A stretch of DNA of 64,000 nucleotides from Kineothrix sp. MSJ-39 (GTDB lineage Bacteria; Bacillota; Clostridia; Lachnospirales; Lachnospiraceae). Of the stretch, positions 35,606-45,337 are shown in pieces (position 1 is the stretch's first letter; each line of letters begins with the position of its first letter). The DNA lies in the NCBI RefSeq assembly GCF_018917935.1, contig NZ_JAHLPN010000006.1:62001-126000 (forward strand), given 5' to 3'. The position numbers and the translations under genes are program-made. The notes under the pieces were generated by a model, which was given only the letters and a program-made list of their open reading frames with translations, made no database searches and was not told the origin of the DNA.

Positions 35606-37798
35606 TTACTCCTGCTCAAACTGAACAGTGACCGGTGATGTCGTAACATCTTCTGTGATCGGTTCCTCAGACTCTTCTCCGGTTTCGGAGTCGATCACGG
35701 TCTGCATGGTTGTTGCTGTATAAGAATAAGTCAGTGTACCACTGCTTACGTTAAATCCTGTCTCATTGACTGCACAAGGGAAAGAAGAGGTTGTAAAGCT
35801 TCTTGTTGTACCGTCACTTGCTGTGATCGTTACCGTTACATTACCGCTTGTATAACCGCTCGGTGCATTTAAAGTCGTTACATATTTATAAGTGTGCTTT
35901 TCCGGTCCGACACTCAACTGGATGTTGACACTTGTGCCTTCATCCACTTCACTGTCCGGGCTGTAGCTCTGGGAAACAACACAGCCTTCCGTTACGGTAT
36001 CACTGTAGGTCTCTGATACGGTACCACAGACTAAACCTTTTTCAGCCAGCTTACTCTTGGCTGCGGACTCTGTCATGCCTCTCAGATCCGGTACCGGTAC
36101 TTTCTTTACTTCCGGACCCGTGCTGACAGTCAGTGTGATCGTTGCACCGCTCTCTGCCTTGGAATCCGCTGTCGGATCCTGTGAGATAACAAGACCTTCC
36201 TGTACGCTGTCGGAAGAGGACTGTGTCACATTTACCTTAAAGCCTGCTGCCTCGAGTGTACTCTTTGCCGCAGCTTCTTCCTGTCCGGTTACATTTGGTA
36301 CTGCCACGCCGTTACTGCCGCTGGATACGACAAGAGCGATCGTAGAATACATATCTACTTCTTCTCCCTCTTCCACATCCTGGCTGATCACCTGATCTAC
36401 TTCATAGGTATCGGACTCTTCCTTTGTGACTCTGGTACCAAGTCCGATGTCATTCAGTGCTTTCTTGGCATCTTCTACATTCATGCCCACCACACTGATC
36501 ATCTTTACCTTACTTTCATCTGTTGTTTCATCCTGTGTGATGTTACTGTCTGCCTTTGGTGAACTCTTGAATACACCAAGTGCATTTGCAACAAGCACCA
36601 GTGCCAGAATACCGATGATGACTGCTGCCACGATCGCCAGGATCGTTGTGATCCGTTCCATTTTCGGATCCATATCGTCATCCTCGTATTCTTCTGTATC
36701 TTCCTCGTCTAATTCTTCCGGTTCTTCTTCCTCTTCCTCGATCGGTTTGTATTTGCTATTGATCCGCTCCTGTCTGACCGGTTTTTCAGGCTTCTCTTCT
36801 TCCGCTTCCTCTTCTTTCTGGGAATAAGAGCTTCTCTGTACCTCACGGTCTTTCAGACGCATCGGTGCATCCAGATCGATCCGGTCTGTCCGCTGTTTGA
36901 TCTCTGCAATATCCTCTTCGGAAATTGTCCGTGTCTCACCGCCCGCATCAAACGGAACCATTTTGACAAAATCTTCATCCGGTGTGATCAGTGCCTTTTT
37001 CAGATCGACAATGAGCTCACCCATAGACTGGTATCTGCGATCCGGGCTCTTCTGCGTACATTTGAAGATGATCTGCTCCACACAGACAGGAATTTCGGAA
37101 ACGTACTCTCTAGGGGATGGCATATCCTCCTGAATGTGCTTGATCGCGATCGCAACCGTCGTTTCCCCGTCAAACGGTACACGGCCTGTCAGCATTTCAA
37201 ACATCGTGCAGCCGAGGGAATAGATATCACTTCTTTCATCGGAAAAGCCGCCACGCGCCTGCTCCGGTGATGTATAGTGGACAGAACCCATGACGTTGGA
37301 AGTGATCGTATTGGAAGTGGCTGCCTTTGCAATACCGAAATCCGCGATCTTTACCTTACCCTCTTTGGAGATCATGATATTCTGTGGTTTGATGTCCCTG
37401 TGAATGATGTGATTGTTATGTGCTGCCTCAATACCCATAGATACCTGAATGGCGATACTGAGTGCCTCCTTCACGGAAAGACGTGCTTTCTTTTCAATAT
37501 AATTCTTTAATGTGATGCCTTCGACAAGCTCCATAACGATATAGTAAATACCGTCCTCTTCGCCGACATCATAAACATTTACGATATTCGGGTGCATCAG
37601 ACCTGCTGCAGCCTGCGCTTCCACACGGAATTTGGAAACAAAGTTTGTATTTTCCGAAAACTCCTGCTTTAAGACTTTGATCGCTACATAACGGTTCAGC
37701 TTATGACACTTCGCCTTATAGACGTCACTCATCCCGCCTGTCCCGATCTTCTCCAGAATCTCATATCTATCACCAATAATCATACCAATTTTTATCAT
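35606..37798 (-). CDS. prkC: PASTA-domain Ser/Thr protein kinase (PrkC/Stk1)
   Basis: 730 residues. Kinase domain 12-270 with glycine loop GTGGMSDVY, K41, HRDIKPQN (D135) and DFG (153-155). A juxtamembrane linker (about 328-378) is almost wholly acidic (EEEEEEPEELDEEDTEEYED). Membrane helix 383-410, then three PASTA domains (about 431-493, 497-560, 566-632), then a 98-residue Thr/Ser-rich beta-type domain ending in EQE. PASTA domains bind muropeptides or lipid II, coupling wall state to phosphorylation of cytoplasmic proteins. The start overlaps the prpC stop by four bases; SD GAGGTG. Confidence 0.95.
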   Translation of the reverse strand: MIKIGMIIGDRYEILEKIGTGGMSDVYKAKCHKLNRYVAIKVLKQEFSENTNFVSKFRVEAQAAAGLMHPNIVNVYDVGEEDGIYYIVMELVEGITLKNYIEKKARLSVKEALSIAIQVSMGIEAAHNNHIIHRDIKPQNIMISKEGKVKIADFGIAKAATSNTITSNVMGSVHYTSPEQARGGFSDERSDIYSLGCTMFEMLTGRVPFDGETTVAIAIKHIQEDMPSPREYVSEIPVCVEQIIFKCTQKSPDRRYQSMGELIVDLKKALITPDEDFVKMVPFDAGGETRTISEEDIAEIKQRTDRIDLDAPMRLKDREVQRSSYSQKEEEAEEEKPEKPVRQERINSKYKPIEEEEEEPEELDEEDTEEYEDDDMDPKMERITTILAIVAAVIIGILALVLVANALGVFKSSPKADSNITQDETTDESKVKMISVVGMNVEDAKKALNDIGLGTRVTKEESDTYEVDQVISQDVEEGEEVDMYSTIALVVSSGSNGVAVPNVTGQEEAAAKSTLEAAGFKVNVTQSSSDSVQEGLVISQDPTADSKAESGATITLTVSTGPEVKKVPVPDLRGMTESAAKSKLAEKGLVCGTVSETYSDTVTEGCVVSQSYSPDSEVDEGTSVNIQLSVGPEKHTYKYVTTLNAPSGYTSGNVTVTITASDGTTRSFTTSSFPCAVNETGFNVSSGTLTYSYTATTMQTVIDSETGEESEEPITEDVTTSPVTVQFEQE

Positions 37799-38550
37799 TT
37801 CTTCACCTCATCTGCAAAGGGTTTTATAAGCACTACTGCAATATTATCCTTACCGCCGTTTTGATTTGCCGTATCGATCAGCGCACGCGCCGTCTCTACT
37901 AATGTTTTGTCATCCTGATGCTCGTTCAGAACCTTCAGGATCTCCTGATCCTCTACCATGTTGGTCAGTCCGTCAGAACACATAAGTATCCTGTCTGAGG
38001 GGCGAAGCTCCACAGTAAAGAAGTCGATGTCCACATCATCCTTTGCCCCGATGGCTCTCGTAATGATGTTTTTATCCGGATGCAGCCTTGCTTCTTCCCG
38101 CTTGATACCGCCAAGTCTGACCATTTCCTCTACCAGAGAATGATCTCTTGTGATCTGGCGTATCTCCTGCCCGTTTGCAATGTATAACCGGGAGTCTCCC
38201 ACATTGGCGACCTGCAGATATCTGCCGATCACCGTCGCGACAACTACCGTTGTTCCCATACCGTAAAGATTCTCGTCTTCACTGGCTCTCTGCCGTATCT
38301 CTTTGTTGGCAGTCCGTATCGCCTTCTGTATTATAATAGAAGGATTCTTTTCAAAGGATGCTTTGATCTCGCGTTCAATCGTCTCTACCGTATAACGTGA
38401 TGCATAATCTCCTGCCTTGTGTCCTCCCATTCCATCTGCTACGATGAACAGATTGGGCATATTTCCAATCGGTTTTCCGGATGAAAATACATAGTCCTGA
38501 TTCAGTTGTCTTTTCCTGCCGATGTTAGTCTCGGAATACGATTTTAACAC
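37795..38550 (-). CDS. prpC: PP2C-family protein phosphatase (PrpC/Stp1)
   Basis: 251 residues reversing PrkC phosphorylation. PP2C metal-binding motifs: GRKRQLNQDYVF, FIVADGMGGHKAGDYAS, GMGTTVVVA, VGDSRLY, LMCSDGLTNMV and NGGKDNIAVVL. The start is GTG at 38550, seven bases after GAGGAGG, and overlaps the end of rlmN by seven bases. The four-base overlap with prkC couples kinase and phosphatase synthesis. Confidence 0.95.
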   Translation of the reverse strand: MLKSYSETNIGRKRQLNQDYVFSSGKPIGNMPNLFIVADGMGGHKAGDYASRYTVETIEREIKASFEKNPSIIIQKAIRTANKEIRQRASEDENLYGMGTTVVVATVIGRYLQVANVGDSRLYIANGQEIRQITRDHSLVEEMVRLGGIKREEARLHPDKNIITRAIGAKDDVDIDFFTVELRPSDRILMCSDGLTNMVEDQEILKVLNEHQDDKTLVETARALIDTANQNGGKDNIAVVLIKPFADEVKK

Positions 38551-39602
38551 GAAGAGTCCTCCTCGCCCATTTCATCTAAATGTCTTTTCCTAAGTTGTCC
38601 GCATGCGCCGTCAATATCCCGGCCCATTTCCCTTCTAATTGTAACATTGATTCTGTTTTTTTCAAGCTTGTTTTTAAACACCTGCACGTAATGCGTATCA
38701 GGCGCCACAAAATCACGTTCCTTGATCGGATTGACTGGGATCAGATTGATATGACTGCCTACACGTTTTGCCAGTGCGGTCAGCTGCTGCGCATCCTCCG
38801 CAGAGTCGTTGACCCCCTTTACCATGCTGTACTCAAATGTGACACGTCTTCCGGTCTTCTGGTGATAGTATGCACAGGCTTCCATCAGTTCATCAATCGA
38901 ATATTTGTTAGCGATGGGCATCAGCTTTCTGCGCTTCTCATCTGTTGTCGCATGCAGACTCAGCGCAAGCGTGATCTGCAGATTTTCCTCTGCCAGCTCA
39001 TAGATCCGCGGTACAAGGCCACACGTGGAGACCGTTACATTCCGCTGGCTGATATGCAGTCCGTTTTCATCGGTCAGAAGGCGGATGAATTTCTTTAAAT
39101 TATCAAAATTGTCAAACGGTTCTCCCGTTCCCATCACGACCACATTGGAAACACGTTCCCCCGTCAGAAGTGTGATGGCGTAGATCTGGTCAAGCATTTC
39201 CGACGGCAGCAGATTTCTGGTCAGTCCGTCCAGTGTGGAAGCACAGAACCTGCAGCCCATTCTGCAGCCGACCTGTGAGCTGATGCAGACACTGTTTCCG
39301 TGCTTATACTGCATCCAGACAGATTCCACCACATTGCCGTCCGCAAGCTGGAATAAAAACTTCTGTGTACCATCGATCCTGGAGATCTGCCGCTCTAGCA
39401 GCTTTACAGCCGTAAAGGCATAGTTTTCCTTTAACTGATCCCTCAGCTTCTGTGATATATTTGTCATCTCATCGATGCTGCGCACAAGGTGCACATGCAT
39501 CCAGCCATAGATCTGTCCGGCGCGGAATTTTTTCTCGCCCATGGCAAGCAGCTCCTGCGTCAGTTCTTCCAGATCCATTGATTTGATATCTTTCTTCTCC
39601 AT
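38544..39602 (-). CDS. rlmN: Dual-specificity 23S rRNA/tRNA adenine C2-methyltransferase
   Basis: Radical SAM enzyme of 352 residues making m2A2503 in 23S rRNA and m2A37 in some tRNAs. It has the 4Fe-4S triad CRMGCRFC (C113, C117, C120), the SAM GGE-type motif VVMGTGEPFDNFDN and the catalytic C-terminal Cys in GACGQLRKRH (C334). Length and order are canonical. It starts 4 bp after rsmB. Confidence 0.96.
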   Translation of the reverse strand: MEKKDIKSMDLEELTQELLAMGEKKFRAGQIYGWMHVHLVRSIDEMTNISQKLRDQLKENYAFTAVKLLERQISRIDGTQKFLFQLADGNVVESVWMQYKHGNSVCISSQVGCRMGCRFCASTLDGLTRNLLPSEMLDQIYAITLLTGERVSNVVVMGTGEPFDNFDNLKKFIRLLTDENGLHISQRNVTVSTCGLVPRIYELAEENLQITLALSLHATTDEKRRKLMPIANKYSIDELMEACAYYHQKTGRRVTFEYSMVKGVNDSAEDAQQLTALAKRVGSHINLIPVNPIKERDFVAPDTHYVQVFKNKLEKNRINVTIRREMGRDIDGACGQLRKRHLDEMGEEDSSC

Positions 39603-39606
39603 TGTA

Positions 39607-40908
39607 TTATGCCTTGTTTCTCCTGCATTTTATCATGTAAAAGCCATCTGTTTCTGCCGATGGCAGCAATTCTTTTTCCTCCAGTAAGGTAAATGGGCAG
39701 TTTTCCAGAAACCAGTCTCTGTTATCCTGATTTTCCGCTTTTGTCAGCGTGCAGGTACTGTACATCAAAATACCGCCCGGCTTTACATACTGCCATACCA
39801 CGGAAAGGATCTCCCGCTGCAGCGCAGCAATATCCGCCACCTGCTCCGGTGTCATCCGGTATTTGATATCGCTCTTTCTGCCGATCACACCAAGCCCGGA
39901 GCATGGCAGATCCGCGATGACCACATCTGCTTTTTCTACAGCCTGTGGATCTAAAACGCGTGCATCCCATACAAGTGCCTCGATGGCATCTGCCGCCCCG
40001 GCACATCTTGCGATATTTTCCTCAATCAAGCTGACCTTATTTTCCGTCAGGTCACGCGCCTGCACACTGCCTTTCCCGTGCAGCTTAGCCAGTGCGTGCA
40101 TGGCTTTTCCGCCCGGTGCCGCACAGACATCGATCACGGTATCACCCGGCTTTATCCCGGAAAGCTCCACAACCTGCATGGAACCGATATCCTGCATGAA
40201 AAAGCCGCCTTGTGCATATCCCGGCAAAGCGTCGATATGATCGACCTGCTCCAAATAGTAAGCATAAGGTAACTGATTTGACTGTGTTACCTTTACGCCC
40301 GCCTCTGCGATCTGTGAAAGCATCTTGCTTTGCGCTTCCTTGGACATTGCTTCGTTGACACGGATCGTCAGCGGTCTTTTTTCAAGCTGCGCCTTAAGCA
40401 TATCTTCTGCTTTGCTGCCATACTGCGCCTGCCACAGCTCTACGATCCATAAGGGCATAGAATACCGGACAGACAAATACCTAAGCGGTTCTTTTTCCCG
40501 GTCGGGCAGGGCAATCTGCTCCTTATTCCGGGATATCGTCCGCAGAATACCGTTGACAAAGCCTTTCAGCGGGCCAAAGCCGCGCTTTGTGGCAAGTTTT
40601 ACACATTCATTGCATACTGCCGCATCCGGTACTGCGTCCAGAAACAGGATCTGGTATGTTCCCATGCGCAGGAGCGTACGGATGAGCGGTTTCATCTTCG
40701 GTGTTTTTGTCTTGGCAAAGCTGTCTATCACATAATCAATATAAATCTTGTTTTCTATCGTTCCCTCGCAGGTGCGCTTGATAAAGCTGCGCTGCTGCTT
40801 AGGCAGATAATCGTACTTTTGTAAAACACTGCGCAGCACAAGATGGCTGTACTGTCCTTTTTCCAGTATTTCCATCAGGCTGTCCAGTATGATCTCACGG
40901 TCAGTCAT
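39607..40908 (-). CDS. rsmB: 16S rRNA (cytosine(967)-C(5))-methyltransferase
   Basis: 433 residues: N-terminal NusB-like helical domain (REIILDSLMEILEKGQYSH to KGFVNGILR) and a C-terminal SAM methyltransferase domain with DVCAAPGGKAMHAL, VIADLPCSGLGVIGRK (PC motif) and LMYSTCTL (catalytic TC motif). The ATG at 40908 overlaps the end of the metallopeptidase gene by eight bases; the longer frame starting with GTG at 40926 has poorer support. rlmN follows. Confidence 0.95.
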   Translation of the reverse strand: MTDREIILDSLMEILEKGQYSHLVLRSVLQKYDYLPKQQRSFIKRTCEGTIENKIYIDYVIDSFAKTKTPKMKPLIRTLLRMGTYQILFLDAVPDAAVCNECVKLATKRGFGPLKGFVNGILRTISRNKEQIALPDREKEPLRYLSVRYSMPLWIVELWQAQYGSKAEDMLKAQLEKRPLTIRVNEAMSKEAQSKMLSQIAEAGVKVTQSNQLPYAYYLEQVDHIDALPGYAQGGFFMQDIGSMQVVELSGIKPGDTVIDVCAAPGGKAMHALAKLHGKGSVQARDLTENKVSLIEENIARCAGAADAIEALVWDARVLDPQAVEKADVVIADLPCSGLGVIGRKSDIKYRMTPEQVADIAALQREILSVVWQYVKPGGILMYSTCTLTKAENQDNRDWFLENCPFTLLEEKELLPSAETDGFYMIKCRRNKA

Positions 40909-41617
40909 CTCTTCTGCGTCCTCCACCGAAAATCAGGATCAGACGAAGCAGCTGTATGATCGCAGATGCTGCAGCGGCCACATACGTCATGGCAGCGGCG
41001 GTCAGTACTTTCCTGCACATGCCGACTTCTTCTCCCTGCAGGATATGCTGCTCGTCCAGAAGCCTTACCGCACGTCTGGAGGCATCAAACTCAACCGGCA
41101 AGGTAACAAGCTGGAACAGTACCGCAAGGGAAAATACCCAGATACCGATCTGTACCAGTGTCATGTTATAACCAAGGATGCAGCCCAGAATGATGATCGG
41201 GATTCCCGCCTTGGAGCCTAAGTTAGCTGCAGGCACCAGTGAAGAGCGTATCCGCAGCGGTGCGTAATTTTTGTTATCCTGTATGGCATGTCCGCATTCA
41301 TGCGCCGCAACACCGACTGCTGCCACGGAAGAAGATCCGTAGGTGGCATCGGAAAGACGCAGCACTTTTGCAGACGGATCATAATGATCGGTCAGCGAGC
41401 CGCTCACATGCTCTACGGTCACATCATAAATGCCCGCACTGTATAACAGTGTCTGTGCTGCCTGCGCGCCCGTCATACCGGTCATGCTGCGCACTCTGTC
41501 ATATTTCCGGAAGGTGGCATTTACCTTTGCGGATGCGATGATCGATGCGATCGCACATAAAATGACTAAAATATAAGTCGGATCATAATAATAGCTGTAA
41601 TATGGATAATAACCCAT
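40901..41617 (-). CDS. Zinc-dependent membrane metallopeptidase (YugP family)
   Basis: 238 residues. A Tyr-rich start (MGYYPYYSYYYDPTY) is followed by a membrane helix (YILVILCAIASIIASAKV), a catalytic region with HECGHAIQ (HExxH-type) after AAVGVAAHE, and further C-terminal helices. YugP proteins are membrane metallopeptidases of unclear substrate; the gene commonly lies between fmt and rsmB in Clostridia, as here. SD AAAGGAGC. Confidence 0.88.
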   Translation of the reverse strand: MGYYPYYSYYYDPTYILVILCAIASIIASAKVNATFRKYDRVRSMTGMTGAQAAQTLLYSAGIYDVTVEHVSGSLTDHYDPSAKVLRLSDATYGSSSVAAVGVAAHECGHAIQDNKNYAPLRIRSSLVPAANLGSKAGIPIIILGCILGYNMTLVQIGIWVFSLAVLFQLVTLPVEFDASRRAVRLLDEQHILQGEEVGMCRKVLTAAAMTYVAAAASAIIQLLRLILIFGGGRRRDD

Positions 41618-41635
41618 TATCTTTGCTCCTTTCCG

Positions 41636-42571
41636 TTATCCCAGAACAGTACCTGCCTGTGGTCTGTGTCCGCGCAAAAAGTCCTTGACCGGCATACGTT
41701 TCTTGCCTTCCAGCTGTACTTCCAGAAGCTCTAACACGCCATCTCCTGTCTGTACATAAATGCTGTCATCCGTCACACGGACGATCGTACCGGGCTTTTG
41801 CTGCTCATTTTCACTGTTTTTGGCAACACGGCTCTTCCAGATCTTTAAGGTCTTTCCCTCATACTTTGTGTAAGCACTCGGCCAGGAATTGAGCCCTCTT
41901 ACAAGACGCTCGATCTCCACGGCAGATCCCGAAAAGTCAATATGTCCCAGCTCTTTTGTCAGCATTTTTGCATAGCTGCTCTTGCTTTCATCCTGTTTTA
42001 CCGGTGTGATACTGCCATTTTCCAGCTTTGGCAGTGTTTCAAGCAGAAGCTGTCCGCCCGCCTCGCAAAGCTTGTCAAACAGGCTCTCGCCCGTATCCTC
42101 TGCTGTGATCGGTACGATCTTCTGCGTCAGGATATCGCCGGTATCCAGTCCCTCATTCATCTGCATGATCGTCACGCCGGTTTCTTTTTCCCCGTCGATG
42201 ATCGACCACTGGATCGGTGCTGCCCCTCTGTACTTCGGCAAAAGGGAAGCATGGATATTGATACAGCCAAGGCGCGGCATTTCCAGTATCTCTTTGGACA
42301 GGATCTGTCCGAAAGCCGCTACCACAAACAGATCTGCATCATACTGCTTCAGCTCCTCTACCGCTTCCGGGCGTTTGATCCGCTCCGGCTGCAGGACCGG
42401 GATCTGATGCTGCATGGCGCATACCTTGACCGGGGATGGCACCAGTTCCTTGCTCCTGCCCTTTGGTCTGTCCGGCTGTGTCACGACTGCCAGCACCTCT
42501 ACACCGCCGGCTAGCATTGCCTGCAATGGCCCTACCGCAAAATCCGGCGTTCCCATATAAACTACTTTCAT
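41636..42571 (-). CDS. fmt: Methionyl-tRNA formyltransferase
   Basis: 311 residues formylating initiator Met-tRNA from 10-formyl-tetrahydrofolate. Motifs: [11 protein letters not shown] at the start, [20 protein letters not shown] with catalytic Asn and His, and [11 protein letters not shown] with the catalytic Asp. A C-terminal tRNA-binding domain follows ([13 protein letters not shown]). The start overlaps the def stop by four bases, the usual pairing of formylation and deformylation. Confidence 0.97.
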   Translation of the reverse strand: MKVVYMGTPDFAVGPLQAMLAGGVEVLAVVTQPDRPKGRSKELVPSPVKVCAMQHQIPVLQPERIKRPEAVEELKQYDADLFVVAAFGQILSKEILEMPRLGCINIHASLLPKYRGAAPIQWSIIDGEKETGVTIMQMNEGLDTGDILTQKIVPITAEDTGESLFDKLCEAGGQLLLETLPKLENGSITPVKQDESKSSYAKMLTKELGHIDFSGSAVEIERLVRGLNSWPSAYTKYEGKTLKIWKSRVAKNSENEQQKPGTIVRVTDDSIYVQTGDGVLELLEVQLEGKKRMPVKDFLRGHRPQAGTVLG

Positions 42572-43059
42572 TCTTCTTCCTCCATCTCGTCCTCATCGTC
42601 CGGCACAACGTTCATCAGCTCGCCCTCTACCTTTTCGACATAGAGGTGTCCGTCCAGATGATCGATCTCATGCAGAAGTGCTCTCGCCAGAAGTTCTTCT
42701 CCTTCCACGATGAACTCTTCCATATCTTCATTATAGGCTTTTACCTTCGCATAATTCGGTCTTGTCACAATACCTGCCTTGCCCGGTACGGAAAGACAGC
42801 CTTCCTGTCCGGTCTGCTCACCGGATGTTTCAAGCACCTCCGGGTTGATCAGAAGTAACGGATCATCCCCGCAGTCAATGACAACGATCCGCTTCAAAAT
42901 GCCGACCTGCGGTGCTGCCAGTCCGACGCCCTGCGCCTCATACATCGTATCAAACATATCGTCGATCAGATCTCTAGTCCGGTCTGTGACTTCCTTTACT
43001 TCCTTACATGTCTTATTCAGGATCGGATCTCCGATCTCTCTGATTTTTCTCAGTGCCAT
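42568..43059 (-). CDS. def: Peptide deformylase
   Basis: 163-residue metalloenzyme removing the formyl group from nascent proteins. All three motifs are present: [18 protein letters not shown] (metal Cys) and HEIDHLDG (metal His pair). I use the ATG at 43059 ([16 protein letters not shown]), which matches family starts and has GAGG eight bases upstream; the longer frame to 43167 would overlap the priA end. The acidic tail ([10 protein letters not shown]) runs into the fmt start. Confidence 0.96.
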   Translation of the reverse strand: MALRKIREIGDPILNKTCKEVKEVTDRTRDLIDDMFDTMYEAQGVGLAAPQVGILKRIVVIDCGDDPLLLINPEVLETSGEQTGQEGCLSVPGKAGIVTRPNYAKVKAYNEDMEEFIVEGEELLARALLHEIDHLDGHLYVEKVEGELMNVVPDDEDEMEEEE

Positions 43060-43094
43060 TTCTTTTTCCTCACAATCTTTGTACTTATCTGTCG

Positions 43095-45335
43095 TTAATA
43101 TCCATGTACCGGATCCATATCGTAATATACCAGTATGGATTTCATTCTGTCTTCGTTTTTCTGGCAAAACAGCTCCATCCAGCCGCGAAGCCGCATAAGC
43201 AGTGCTTCATCCGGTGATTTGAAATAAGCGATCTGGCGGAACATATCGTTGATCCTGCCGATAGAAGCCGGTGCAGGCCCGATGACCACAAGATCCTTCC
43301 GCTCCTTTGTCTGCCTGCGCAGCATGGAAAGCATCTGTTCTGCCCAGAATAACGTTTCTTTTTCGCTTTTTCCCGTAAACAAAACTGCCAGCATATGTGC
43401 TGCCGGCGGATAACCAAGAAGCTTGCGATAGGTCATTTCCTCCCGGTAGAAGCCGTCATAATCCTGCTTTGCCGCATAGACCACGCTGTAATGATCCGGC
43501 TGATACGTCTGGATCACAGCCTCGCCCGCCATACTGCCTCTGCCTGCTCTTCCGACTGCCTGTACCAGAAGCTGGAACGTGCGCTCGCCGCTTCTGTAAT
43601 CTGCCGCCAGAAATGACAGATCCGCAGCCAGAACGCCCATCAGCGTTACCCCAGGGAAATCATGTCCTTTCACGATCATCTGCGTACCGATCAGGATATC
43701 CGCTTCCCGGTTTGCAAAGGCTGCCAGTATCTTCTCATAATCATCCTTTTTTTTCGTTGTATCCGCGTCCATCCGCAGGATACGTGCATCCGGAAACCGC
43801 ATCCGCAGGCTGTCCTCCACCTGTTGTGTTCCCGCCTTAAAGCCGAACAGATATCTGCTCTGACATTTGGGGCAGACAGTAGGCTTCGGCTGTTCATAGC
43901 CGCAATAATGGCAGACCATTTTCTGCCTGTGCTCGGAAAGCGAGACATCACAGTGCGGACATTTCATGACATAGCCGCATGCCCTGCAGGATACAAAGCC
44001 CGAAACGCCTCTTCGGTTCAAAAACAGCATGACCTGCTGCTTCTTTTCCAGCCGGTCAGCGATCGCTGTTTCCAGATGTCTGCTGAAGATCGAGCTGTTA
44101 CCACTGGCTAACTCCTGCCGCATATCTACGATCTGCACCTCCGGCAGGACTGCATCTCCGATCCGGTCCGTTAGTACATATTTTTTATAAATCCCCTGCT
44201 GCGCCCTGTAATTGGCTTCCAGAGAAGGGGTCGCAGATCCCATGACCACACAGGCATCCGTCATTTCCGCCAGATGGACTGCCACCTCTCTGGCATGATA
44301 TTTGGGCATGGAATCGCTTTTGTAGCTTGTCTCATGCTCCTCATCTATGATGATCAGCCCCAGCCTTTGAAACGGGGTAAACAGTGCACTTCGCGGTCCG
44401 ATCATCACCTGTACTTCGCCACGCTGGGCCCGCTTCATCTGATCGTAACGCTCTCCCGCGCTCAGCCGGGAATGCATCACAGAAACCGCATCGCCGAACC
44501 TTTTGTAAAACCGCAAAAGTGTCTGGTATGTCAGGGCGATCTCCGGGATCAGCACAATACACTGCTTTCCTCTTTGCAGCATGGCATCGATCATTTCCAT
44601 ATACACTTCTGTCTTGCCGCTTCCCGTAATACCGTGCAATAGCACCGGTTTCCGGTCTCCTGCGTCATACGAACGGATAAAATCATCCGCAATTTCCTGC
44701 TGCGCCTCTGTCAGCTTCTTCTTCTCTCCGGGCAGTTTATCAAAATGTACCGGATTGCGGTATGTTTCATAGCTTTCCACCCGCAAAATGCCCTGTGCCG
44801 CCATACTCGTTACCGTCTGCGGCGAAACTGCCAGCTTACCGGTTACCACTGTATAGCTGAGCGCCGCTCCCTCCAGCAGTGCTTCGAGGAGCCGTACTTT
44901 TGCTGCCTGATGTTTTTTCTGTGCCTGACACAGATATTCTCTTGCTTCGTTTTCCGTTACTGCCAGCGTTACCTCCCGGTAAACCACCGCTTTTTTCTCC
45001 TGCTTGACGGGAAGTACCGTTTTCAATGCGGCGATCATCGTACAGCCATAATAGCTTCTGATCCATGCAGCTAACTGGATGCTGCGCTCTGTAGCTTTCA
45101 CAGAAGCCGGAACAATCTCCTCGATCTCCTTCAGCTTATCATCCGGAAGCTCCGCCTGCTCTGAAAATCCGATCACATACCCTTCCTGTATATGATTACC
45201 TCTGCCAAACGGAATATGCACACACATACCAATCTCCAGTTCTGTCTGCAGCCGCTGTGGCACGATATACTGAAACGCGCGGTCAATCTTTTCGTGGGAG
45301 ATCCCCACGATCACATCCGCATATTTCTTTTCCAT
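43095..45335 (-). CDS. priA: Primosomal protein N' (replication restart helicase)
   Basis: 746 residues. N-terminal DNA-binding domain, helicase core with Walker [20 protein letters not shown] box ([11 protein letters not shown]), zinc-binding cysteine cluster ([33 protein letters not shown]) and GQ-type motif [10 protein letters not shown]. PriA reloads the replicative helicase at stalled forks. It starts two bases after the murE stop, with AAGGA inside the murE end. Confidence 0.96.
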   Translation of the reverse strand: MEKKYADVIVGISHEKIDRAFQYIVPQRLQTELEIGMCVHIPFGRGNHIQEGYVIGFSEQAELPDDKLKEIEEIVPASVKATERSIQLAAWIRSYYGCTMIAALKTVLPVKQEKKAVVYREVTLAVTENEAREYLCQAQKKHQAAKVRLLEALLEGAALSYTVVTGKLAVSPQTVTSMAAQGILRVESYETYRNPVHFDKLPGEKKKLTEAQQEIADDFIRSYDAGDRKPVLLHGITGSGKTEVYMEMIDAMLQRGKQCIVLIPEIALTYQTLLRFYKRFGDAVSVMHSRLSAGERYDQMKRAQRGEVQVMIGPRSALFTPFQRLGLIIIDEEHETSYKSDSMPKYHAREVAVHLAEMTDACVVMGSATPSLEANYRAQQGIYKKYVLTDRIGDAVLPEVQIVDMRQELASGNSSIFSRHLETAIADRLEKKQQVMLFLNRRGVSGFVSCRACGYVMKCPHCDVSLSEHRQKMVCHYCGYEQPKPTVCPKCQSRYLFGFKAGTQQVEDSLRMRFPDARILRMDADTTKKKDDYEKILAAFANREADILIGTQMIVKGHDFPGVTLMGVLAADLSFLAADYRSGERTFQLLVQAVGRAGRGSMAGEAVIQTYQPDHYSVVYAAKQDYDGFYREEMTYRKLLGYPPAAHMLAVLFTGKSEKETLFWAEQMLSMLRRQTKERKDLVVIGPAPASIGRINDMFRQIAYFKSPDEALLMRLRGWMELFCQKNEDRMKSILVYYDMDPVHGY

Positions 45336-45337
45336 GT

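Noticed and set aside
43060-43167. N-terminal extension of the peptide deformylase frame
   Set aside because: It would overlap the priA end and add residues unlike the family; the ATG at 43059 has a proper SD and a typical start.
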